A DNA stretch of 64,000 nt from Pomphorhynchus laevis (lineage: Eukaryota > Acanthocephala > Palaeacanthocephala > Echinorhynchida > Pomphorhynchidae): contig WNNJ02003751.1 of NCBI GenBank assembly GCA_012934845.2, positions 124,001-188,000 on the forward strand, in the 5' to 3' direction. Under the pieces are notes generated by a model. It ran no database searches. It was not told where the DNA came from and worked only from the letters and a program-made list of their open reading frames with translations. The translations under genes were made by a program, and so were the position numbers. Position 1 is the first letter of the stretch; every line of letters begins with the position of its first letter. This document shows positions 12,501 to 24,500 of the stretch, in pieces.

Positions 12501-15500
12501 AACTCCAAATCTGCGTGCTTTCTATCTTTTTCTTCGCCGTTCCCATATCATTATTATGCGTACTAAGCGTACTCTATTTTGGCAAAATCAACTCGAGTCC
12601 TCTTCCAACTTTAAATCTCATTGGAAAATCTTAAACTCAATTATTTCAAGATCACCTACCCCTTGTTGCATAAATTCTTATGAATTTTCTTCCTATCTAC
12701 AATCTAAGCTATCTAATTTAGTTTCTCTTCAACCCATATGCCCCTTGTATCCTCTCTTCTCTTTGAATACTTCCCTCCCAGAGCTATTCCATTTTCTTCT
12801 CGTTTCGTGTGATGAAGTTTCTTCGGTTTTTCTGTCATTAGCTAATAAAACATCTCCTTCTGGCCCATTCCCACTCACTTGCTTAAAAATATATCATCAT
12901 ATATCTCACCCCTCCTAATTACATTATTCAACTTGTCTATCTGTAGCCGCACATTTCCTTCTTACTGGAAATGCGGAATGTTCGTCCTCTTCTCAAAAAG
13001 CAATATCTCGACACTTCACAACCATCTTCGTACTGTCCTATCTCACTTCTCTCAACAAGACGCTTTTCTTGAGCGTCTTGTTCTCAAGCAAGTTAATGCA
13101 TATCTATTTTCCTCTAACTTGTTTCCTCCCTTCCAAGCTGCTTTTCGCTCTAATCACTCAAATGAAATTGCCTGTCTTAATTGCGAACATAATTTAAAAA
13201 TGATGGATACTACTCAGCATTGCTACGCGGATGGTACATTTAATGTTGCCTCAACGTTATTTGTACAGTTATACACTATACATGCCGTTAAATATAATGA
13301 TGTGCTGCCCTCCATTTAGGCTCTTCTCCCTAATAAAACCGAATGCACATATCAAAGAATGCTTGCTGCCTTGAAAACCTTGAATCTGAATTTTCAGCTA
13401 TTTATCGTGATGGCGGACTTTGAGATGGATGCAATAAAAAGTGCTTTTCCGGAAACATAGTTAGCCGGCTGTCTGTTTCACTTTGGGTAGTTCCTTTGGA
13501 GAAAAATCCAGTCCTTCCCTATGATTTCCAGCAATTATAAAGAAGATCCATAATTTGCTTGCCACATGAAATGTTTCCAAGCTCTTGCATTTGTTCTCCT
13601 GTAGATGTCATTTCATCGTTTGAAATATTGGTTTAAGATGCTTCATATGCTGAATTAGAAGTCCTGAACCTTTTTATCTGGTTACTTTGAAGACACCTGA
13701 ATTGGTACTAACCGACGTGGACGAAGGCGTGACCCTCGATATGAAATACAATCGTGGAATCGCTGTCATAAAGTCATTCAAGGCATTGAAAGGATAAACA
13801 ATTATGTTGAAGGTTGGCATCATGGGTTTCATATCATGGTTGGAGCCGAACGTCCATCTATTTGAAAGTTGATTTACAATATAAAACTGGACCAATCATT
13901 GAATGAGGTCCGAATTTCCCAGGACATGGCGGGTAAACAGGATTCACAGAAAAATGCTCAGCGCTTAAAAATGTCGTGAAAGAATTAGGAACTTTACCTG
14001 CTATGGATTATCTTCGCTCGTTGCAAAACATTTGCACACGTAATTGTAATTGAATATCATATCATTTAATTGAAAATTCCAAAGAATAGCTAGTTTTTTA
14101 GTTCTTGTGACATGTAGATTTTGATCTCAAATAATCGATATATATTGCTAATATTATATATTTTGTAATCAAATTAGTTTAAATTATATCTAGTTTAAAA
14201 TAAATTAAATATGTTATCTTTTGTGTTTTAGTAAAATGTTTAAATATCCGTGTATAATTTTTCGTATATTAAATTTCCCGATGCATGATTTTTCATATAT
14301 CGAATTTCTGCATGAAATTTCGTGCTTCCACTGACAATATATTTATATAAATATATAAAAAGAAAAATATATAAAATATATAAAAAGAAAATTATTATGC
14401 ATAATCATGGAGATTGTCATTTTTTTGTCAAATTATTTTATATGCTTTGTCTTTTTTTATTGACGTTCTATTTTTTTATAATGAACTTTAGCTGATGAAG
14501 ACAATTTGTCGAAACGTCGTTTAATAAAGTGTACAAGTGTTTCGGTTTCTACTATATATTTTTGTGTATTTTTGTATATACATTCATATTAGTTTTATTT
14601 AGAAAAAGCTTACCTGGATAAATATGTATCTATTAAATTATTTAAATGATTTCAAAGAAAGCCAATATCATTACATATTGTTGCAATTCTTAAAATTTCA
14701 TTATTTAATGTATTATATTTTATATTATATGGTATGCATGAATGCTCATGCAAAAATGTTTCTTGTAAATTTAAATAAATCATCTTTACGATATAAATTT
14801 ATAGTAGTTTTAGTTAATGTTAATTTAATGTTTATATCTAGATATAGATATAAATAATTAATAATTGTTAATAATTGATATATAAGATTTTATTTAAATT
14901 TTCAAGTAAAAATTTAAAATTAAACTAAATATTAAAAATACAAAATAGCAGTGAAATAGGCAAACCAATTAGTTACAAATAAGATTTATATTTGCCACTT
15001 TGATTTTAGGGCTAAAATATATATATTTTGACGATACCACTTATATTCGAAATGAAGATACAGTATTAAATAAATTTGTATTAATATATAAAATATTAAT
15101 CTGATAAATATTAATTTATTGAATTTAAAATATTTATTAAATATTTATTATTTATTAATATTATAATATTAATTATTATTAAATTAATTCGTATTAAATG
15201 ATATTGAATTTAGTCTTCGATCTATGAAGACGATTAAAATGTTAATTTTGATTTATTACAAATTTTTATAAAGTTTTGACTGTACTTTGATCATATATTT
15301 GTATAAAGATTTTATCAAACTTTTGGTAGACTTTTCTATCAAATCAGCTAACTCAGTCTACGTATTGAATATAATTATAAAATAAACAAAACATAATAAT
15401 GCTAAATCAAAATTTTATAATTAAATAATAAAATAAATAATTGTTTTTAGATTTTCTATAATTTAAATCAAGTTAAAATAAAAAATTGAACTTTAAAATA

Positions 15501-18500
15501 AAAGTCATTTTTATGAATTGACTAATAAATAACAGACGTTGTATCAGAATAAGAATTAGAGGTCATTAGGAAGAACTGCTATGTAACCAAGGACTAACCT
15601 CTACCCAACATAGCAGCGGGACCAAATACATGCTAATGATGTATTTCCTCTGATAAAACTATCTAGTATCTTATTCTAATGCAAAGTATATTATTTATTA
15701 TCCATCCATAAAAATTTGCCACTTAAGTTTAAATATTCTTTATAATTATTTGTTGATTTATAATTTTACTATTTTCTGCTTGATGAATTTTATAGTAAAG
15801 TTAAAATAGTAATCTATTAATTTTTAAATGATTCAAAGAAAGCAATAATTAATATTGTTTAATTAATAATTAATCATTGTTTGAAAATTCGAAGAACAAT
15901 AATAATAACGTTGTATATTGAATATCCGGTGTTATATGCTCATCAGGAGAAACTTCTGTCGGCTCAATTTCTCAACTAACATAGTAGCGGAGCAAAATAC
16001 GTTCCAATTACGTATTTCCTCAGATGAAATTTGATTTTCTAGTATTATATCTAATATTAAAACATCTTAAACTAGGTTTCGCCACCTAGTTTAGTTGACT
16101 CAGACTAAACTTACAAGGGGCCATCCAGCCGCATCTGAAAGCGGCTGCCATGCTTAAGGCGGTTGCAGGCTGGAACAAGATCTATAAAGATCTACAACCT
16201 TTACTCTTCGTGATACGCGAATTTGCTGTTGGCTATTATCTGGTCTCTTGAACGTCAATAGTGAAGCAGTTTACATTTTAAAGTGTAAACACCTTGGGAT
16301 GCAAACTTCTCAATTTTTGAAGTAAATAATTCACTAAACTTGTTTGAAAATTAGAAGAAGAATAATAGTAAAGTCGTAACCAATAATGCATAGTTTCTGT
16401 ATTTCTGACAGAGGACATATTAGCAAGTAAACAAAGTCTATAGGTCAGTAATAACATGTCAGTAGAACAAATCAAATCAGCTAACTGAGTCTACGTATTT
16501 AATATAATTATAAAATAAATAAAATGAATAAATAAAAATAAATAAATAATAATGCTAAATCAACAAATCAAAATTTAATAATTAGATAATAACTAAATAT
16601 AAATGATTTTATATAACTAATAGCATGAAACTTTCACTTTTTGACTAATACTTTGTGCTCACAATGCGAATTTATTCTAATTTGATTCAAATGATCTTAC
16701 CATCAGAACTGAGCGGCAAGAGAAACTCATAGATATCCAAACTGACTAAATAGCAAATTAAAGACCATTGAGTGGTCTCTTTCCAATGCTTAATTGTGAT
16801 TCGTCACGCTGTTTACTAACTACCATGTCGTTTCTTAACGTGCGAATACAATCAATGTTCTCAGTTTTTATAAAATCACATATGAGATTCAAAACTGACT
16901 TGCTGCGAACATGCTTAACTTCTGATGTGACATGAGCAAATACCGTGGAGAATACATCGATTTAATACTGGCATTAAATTGAATCAATCAGATCAGCTAA
17001 TTGAGTCTACATATTTTATAAATTTTTTAAATTAAAAGTAATGCTAAATAAAAATTAAATAATAAATAATAATAGATAATGATAAATAATAAATAATTAT
17101 AAATAATACATGTTATATAATATTTTATATAACTTATATCAAGTTACAATTTATTAATGTTACAATTTAGGTCTGTTATTTATTGACTAATAAATAACAG
17201 ACCAAAGGATTAACATTCATTATAAGAATTAGATGATAAATAATTAGATGACAAATAAATAGCAAATGATGTATAAGAATGAGGATTAGAGGCCATCAGG
17301 AAAAACAGATGACCTAATGATGACTCAAATAATCTAGCTAAATCGATGAAATTTGCATGCTTCTATTCAAATAAATAATAGAAGTAATTAGGAGGAACTG
17401 TTTCGCTATCAGGTTTCGGCCCCTATTCCTCAACTTGGCATAGCAGCTGGTCCAAATAATTGCTACAATTCCATATTGTAATTACAATTCCATATTGCAA
17501 ATTATAAACTGCAAGATAAAATTTCAAACATTAATTAAAAAGATAAATTAAAAAATTAATTAAAAAAATTAATTAATTTAAAAATAAATTAATTAAATTC
17601 CAGAATAAGCGAAAGTGCTAAATTTAAAAAGTCGTTAAAAATATTCGTTAAGTAAAAATTTTACTTTTTACTTTCTAAAAGCAAATTTCTCGCAAAACAA
17701 ATAGCAATTAACGAGTAGAAATCAATAGACTGAACTACTTAGCCAAAACAAGCATGCAGTCATTCTATAGTTGAAGTTGAAGCTCTTGATATACTAGTAT
17801 ATTACATAGGTCTCAGAATCGTGGTAATAACTTTAAAAATAAGTCTCGAGAAGCAAAAGTTGAAATATATATTTTCTCAGAATTGCAAATGTAGTCTTTG
17901 AGTTAAGTTTATCTAAAATATACGAATGTTCCTCATTACAAAGGTGAGATGTAATGAAGATAAAGATGTAATGCAGCGTGTCATGATACTACGAATCTTA
18001 TACTGTCAATTAACTACAAAAAAACTATCAATTTTATAATAAAATTGGTATACGAATATTTTATTAATGTTATAATAAAATTAGTACACGAATATTGCTC
18101 ATTACGAACAAGATACGTAAAGAAGATACTCTAAATGCCTTTCCGAAAGAATAATCTAAACAAATTTATCTAAAAATAGGCGCGGAGATAATTACAGGAA
18201 AGATATTTCAACCTTTACATTGTAACATTGATATAGTTGAAGGTAGGATGTGTCATGCTAATCGTGGTGAATGAATTTGCTTCGTATGTGTCCTGTATAT
18301 GCAACCTGACATTGGCAGATGATTAGAGATTTTATTGATTTGTCAAAACAACTTTAGAGTATTTCGGTTTTTGCTTATTATTTATAGGGATCTAAGTAAT
18401 AATCCGCTAAAGAAAATAGAACGATACGAAATCGGTGTTAATACACAATTACGAAAGCTGTATAAACTGAAGACTTTTAGACTGTCTCTATTTATTCTTA

Positions 18501-21500
18501 TATAGGATACTATCAAATTCAGAGCTACTTCGAATAAACATCAATATCAGTTCACCGTGGAATGCAGATCTAATGTAAGATTCAATCAAATTTGGGGTTC
18601 TTTGCCCAAATTTTGTTATAAAAAATTTTGTTTTTAAATTATTTTTTTATTCTATTTTGACTTAATGCTATGATTTTGCGCTTAACACAAAACAACTTTT
18701 AATTTACTTGATTATAGTTCTGCAAATTAACATTAATATTTTATTAATATTATTATATTAATAATATTATTAATATTATTAATATTAAAATTTTATTTAC
18801 TTTAAATAACTAGATATAAATTATTAATATTTCTTCAATTGATTTTATCTGGAACAATAAAATAATATAACATTAAAATTGAATACTTTGATCATACTTT
18901 AAAATTGATACTAAATTCAAATTTTCTATGATAATTAAATTGAATTAATTGAATTTATTTTTAAAATATTTCCTAAATACTTCTGGTTGTGGCACAATAT
19001 TATCCTCACAGGTCTTTTGTTCCTATTTTTGATACAGCAGGACGCTACTAATCAGTCTGAGTTGGTCTCAGCAGCTACTGACACAGACCTATATTTCATG
19101 TAGGTCTTATGTATTGCGATTCAACGCTACATCCACTTGGCTGGCTGCTTCAGTGGTGTAGATATACATTGTTGTATATTACATTCGGTAGGGGATCGTA
19201 TTCTAACGATCTATTAGAAACCTACCTAGTTGTGTGAGATTCGCTAGCCGGATAAATGTTTTTTAATTTTACTTGAATGCATCTGTGAGCTAAAATTCTT
19301 CTGGTTGTGGCACAATATTATCCTCACAGGTATTGTTCCTATTTTTGATACAGCAGGACGCTACTAATTAGTCTGAGTTGGACTCAGCAGCTGCTGACCC
19401 ATCAGCTGCTGACTCACAGATGCAATCAAGTTAAATTATTTGCTAAATGTTTGATTGAAAAATTTGCCAAAATTGTATTTAAGCAACATTTGAGTAATTT
19501 GAAATCGCTATGATATTGAGTGAGACTAAAAGTAGTTTTGTTTCAGTTTTTTTCATACTGAAAAAAACGTTCTTCGAAATTCGCGATCGCCATAAGTGAA
19601 ACCAATCAGATATAACGTCGATGTTTTCCTCATCTAACTATTTTTTCCATTTTAGCGACCTCAGAGGTAACAAACGAATAAGAAAAGTTAATGTAATTAT
19701 AAAATCAATATGTCGATATTCATTGTAAGTTAAAAGTTTGTCGATACATTTAATTTGCCAAATTGCTAATATTGGTTTATATTATTTATATTGGTTTAAA
19801 TATTGCTAATATTTAATTGCTAATCGTTTAGCTACTAATATATCTTCTTTATCAGTACAAAGTATAGGTTTTATTTATAATCTTTTTATTTATTAATAAA
19901 TTCATTACCAGAACTTAAGTTTAGTTAAATTGGTTGAGATTTTTGTTGACATGCACTCTTATATTTAATATAAATACATATATAACTTCCGTAAATGTAA
20001 ATAGAGTGAAAATAGTTGTATTCTAAATATTCACTATTTATATAACTCCGTTATGACTTCAAGTGTCATTGAAATATAAGCAGATTGATATATGAAACTT
20101 TCTAGTTTATTTGAAATAAACCTATTTTCACTTTTTCGTCATTTAAACTTCAAAACTAAAAAGTTTAATTATATTTGTAAATTGCTTTATAAATACACCC
20201 TCATTAATTAAAGTAAAATTTTGAAAAATGCAAATATAATATTAAATATTTGATATATTACGCACCTGAAAACTCTTGATCGGCAATCTCTTAAAACTCG
20301 TGAAACTAATCGTTGATAATTAATTATTTATATTTCTGCATTTCCTATAGTTCTGTATGTAATGCTTTATGGGTATTTAAATATTTTCAGATTTTTAGAA
20401 TGAACATTATTTCGCGAACATATAGAATTTATTTTAATAATAAAAACTTTCCACTTTTGGAACGAGCTTTATCAATTGTATAGTTTATGTTAGAGAGATT
20501 ATAAATACAATTGAAAAAGCCTAACTGGGTGAAACGTCTTAAATTCTCTTCTGCTTAATAGTTATAATATAAAATATGAAAAAATTAAACAAATTAATAA
20601 AAGAATAAATCAGATCATTTAGCTGAGACTACCGTACACTACTTCTCTGTGTACGCTCCTCAAACAGGATGCACAGATAAAGAGAAGCTGGACTTCTGGG
20701 AAATGCTAGATGAAAAGATGGCAGAAGTCCCCGAAGAAGACTATGTGATCATAGCCGGTGATATGAATGCCCATGTTGGACAGACGGATGAGAGTGAATG
20801 TCACGGTGGATATGGCATAGGTGAGAAGAACGCAGAAGGGGAACAACTACTGGAGTTTGCAACTACGCACAACCTCACCATCACCAACACCAACTTCACA
20901 AAAAGGCCGAGCCACCTGTACACATATTACCATGGAACGGGCTCACAAATCAGGAAGTCGCAAATTGATTTTGTCCTGGTGAGGCGAAAACACAAGAAGA
21001 CGGTGCTAGACACAAAGGTCATTCCATCAGAGACCACAGCGACTCAACATAAGCCACTGATATGTGACCTGAAAATTGAAGTCCCCCGTAAACCGAGGCC
21101 AGAACAAACAAAGACGAGCCGAATCAAGTGGTGGAAACTGAGGGAAGAAGACACAGTTGGAACAAAGGCAAAGCTGGCCCGGATAAGACTACCTAGCATA
21201 CATGGAGTACAGGACACCTGGACCGCGTTGCGCTGCACGATCCACCTAGCTGCAAAGCACATACTCGGATCCACCAAGCCATGTCAAAAATACATCGACA
21301 AAGAAACTTGGTTTTGGACAGAAGAGGTCAAAGACGCAGTGAAGGCAAAGAAAAATTCATACAAGGCTCTCCGGATAGCACAAACACAGGAGAACAAAGA
21401 TGAATATCACCGAGCGAAAAAGAAAGCAAGGAAACAAGTGGCTATTGCTAGGAGTAACCACCTAGATAACCTCTACCAAAAGCTCGACACTCGAGAAGGA

Positions 21501-24500
21501 GAAAAAAGGCGTGTACCGACTAGCCCGTTCAAGACGGAAGAAGGCAGCAGACATCGAGAAGTTCCATGGTATCAGCAATGAGCAGGGAAAACTCATTATA
21601 CACCCACAAGACGTGCTGGAGAGATGGAGAAGATATTTTAAAGCCATCTTTACATAAGAGTTTGAACATCCACCAATACCAGAGGGGACTCCAAATCACA
21701 CACAAGTCGATCCACTCAATGGTGCTGAGGTCAGAGAGGCAATGATGAAGATGAAGCCGAGTAAAGCCAACGGACCCGATGATTTAGCGGTGGACTTCTG
21801 GAGAATCAATCCGGATGAGTGGACACCATGGCTAACTAATTTTCTCCAGAAGATTGTTGACGCAAAAGAGGTGCCAGAAGACTGGAGTCGAAGCATAACT
21901 ATCCCAATCTGGAAGCAGAAAGGAAGCCCAGCAGATTGTGAAAACTACCGCCCAATTCGTCTTCTCAGTCACACCATGAAAATCTTCGAGAGAGTGCTCG
22001 ACAAGAGAATCCGTGACTCCGTCAAACTAAGTGTCAACCAGGCAGGCTTTGTGCGCAACTGTGGAGCCATCGATGCAATACACTCAGCCAGACTACTCCT
22101 TGAAAAGCACAGAGAGAAGAAGCAGCCCCTCCATGTAGCTTTTCTGGACCTTGAGAAAGCGTTCGACAGAGTACCTCATAAGCTTATATGGTACGCTTTG
22201 AGACGCAGAAAAGTACCGGAGGAATTGATCGAATGGGTGAAGATGTTGTACAAAGGAACGACGAGCAATGTGCTAACAGCAGCGGGAAAATCCAGAGAAT
22301 TTCCAATCTCAGTCGGTGTGCACCAAGGATCTGCACTCTCCCCATTACTATTCATCATAGTTATGGACGTGATTACGAAAGACCTTCTAAGACAAGCACC
22401 ATGGACCATCCTGTATGCCGACGATGTTATGCTGGTATCTAAAGACAAACATGACCTCGAGCAACAAGTTCAGCAATGGCACGATCGCCTGGCACAGTTT
22501 GGGTTGAAACTGAACACAGCCAAAACAGAGTACATGACGACGAACCAGAACGAAGATGTAAGCATATCAGTTAATGGCGTGCTTCTGCCAAAGACAACTG
22601 CGTTCAAATATCTGGGATCAGTCATCTCCAGCACAGGAGGAGTGGCAAAAGACGTCACCACTCGCATCAACGCAAGCTGGACAAAATGGAGAGCAGCCAC
22701 TGGAGTTTTGTGCGACAAACGCATGCCAGACAAACTCAAATCGAAGTTCTACAGAAGCGTAATACGGCCTGTAGCAATGTACGGTGCTGAGTGCTGGGCA
22801 ATGACAGCAGAAGCAGAACGTAAGCTTGGATGCATGGAAACCAAAATGCTAAGGTGGATCGCAGGAAAGACTCGCCTAGATCATGTCCGTAACGAAGACA
22901 TCCGCAAGCGATTTGGCGTAGCACCCATAGCAGACAAACTGAGAGAATCAAGGCTGCGATGGTATGGACATGTAATGAGGGCAGACGTGAACACATTAGC
23001 GCAGGCACCATTTCAAATCGAGGTCGACGGAAAGAGACCAATGGGAAGACCACAGAAAAGATGGATGGATACCCTTCTTAAGGACATGAAAATGGTCGGA
23101 CTCACGCCCAAAGACGCAGCAAAGAAGGCATTTTGGCGTCAACGATCGTGGCAAGCGGACCCCGTCATACGGGATAAACGCTAAGAAGAAGATTTAGCTG
23201 AGACTACATATTTTTTTTCTAAAACATGTAAATATACTAACCTTAAATAGAATTTTATTGAAATTGCATAAGGCTTCTTTATATTGTATTAAAACCACTT
23301 TTCACATAGCAAAAGTATAATATTCTTAATGATCGTTACAAATTACTGTATATACCTCATTGCAACATTATTTTGCAATGCAAAAATAATATTTGCACTG
23401 TTTAGACAACTTTACATTACAAGCCTATGTGATATTACAGCTATAAACTGCCCATTTAGCGGTACAGAGCTTAAGCGGTATGTTTGGTTTATGTTGCCAT
23501 TCCCATTATTTAAGCGGAATGTATTATCTAACTGAAATATACAATTTTAGCGGGTTGCATTTTTGTACAGTTTTAGCTAAACTGTTCTAGCTATTTTCGT
23601 TTAAGTTATATTGAATTTATATTAATAATTTATATTATTAATATTATTATATTATATTATTATAATATAATAATATATATTATTCAGCGAGATATTTTTC
23701 AATTAACAAGTCTGCACTGCCACCTTGCGGTTTTAGCAGAAATATAATATAATAATATATATTATTATAATATAATATATTATAATATAATATAACTTCG
23801 AAGAAAAGTTAAAAGTGTTCAAGTTAATTATAATGAATGAAAATGCTTTAAGATAAAGATACAAAGACTGGTTTAAATCTTTTGGTTATAAAAACTTATA
23901 CGGTCGAGTCGATCTCAAACTGATCTAGAACTCTTCAACTGATCTAAATATTTTTTAATCAATCGAGGCGACGATTATTTTTCTTCTTTAGCCAACCAAC
24001 GAAGCCGTACGCCCAGGGTACGTCCCGGGGATCGCAGTCTAACTTTACGAGCCGACGATTATTTTTCCCCTGTAAGCAACCAACGAAGCCGTACGCCCAG
24101 GGTACGTCTCGCGGTGCGCAGTCTAACTTTACTTCCTGACAACATATTCCCACTACCGTGCCAAAAGGGAAACCCAGTGACACACCGGGGCAAAGTCGTA
24201 AAACTAGTATACAGAGAAAGCTTATAGAGCGTTGCATATCATTATGGAGGGGTGGAAAAATGGTTGATCTCTTAGATGAGGCTAGATGCAAAGCTTACAG
24301 ATGCAACACAATTTACCAATTAAGAAGACAAAATTCAAATGGATCCGAACATTCATTAAGTTTATGAACATTGGCAAAATAACTACATCAGTACAGTTGT
24401 TATCGAATCCATGCAAATTGAATGGGATATTAAGTCTCGAAAATGTGATCGGATCACAGAATGTTCGTGAGAAACTATTGGGTCTATATCCCAATGTGGC

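Larger units (their letters stand above)
11310..14323 (+). mobile_element. MULE DNA transposon with terminal inverted repeats
   Basis: The left end (acgaaatttcatatatggaa onward) and the right end (reading back from 14323, acgaaatttcatgcagaa onward) form a diverged inverted repeat of about 50-90 bases. Between them, on +, lies a MULE transposase pseudogene (about 13190-14040) and, to its left, a LINE remnant (about 11900-13185). No target-site duplication is obvious. The element sits in the large gene A intron between exons 10501 and 18388. The pairing of the ends is my reading and has not been computed. Confidence 0.6.

Noticed and set aside
22176-22762. Several open frames on both strands within 20.6-23.2 kb
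   Set aside because: They are shadow frames of the RTE-like LINE, which is less AT-rich and therefore open in several frames.
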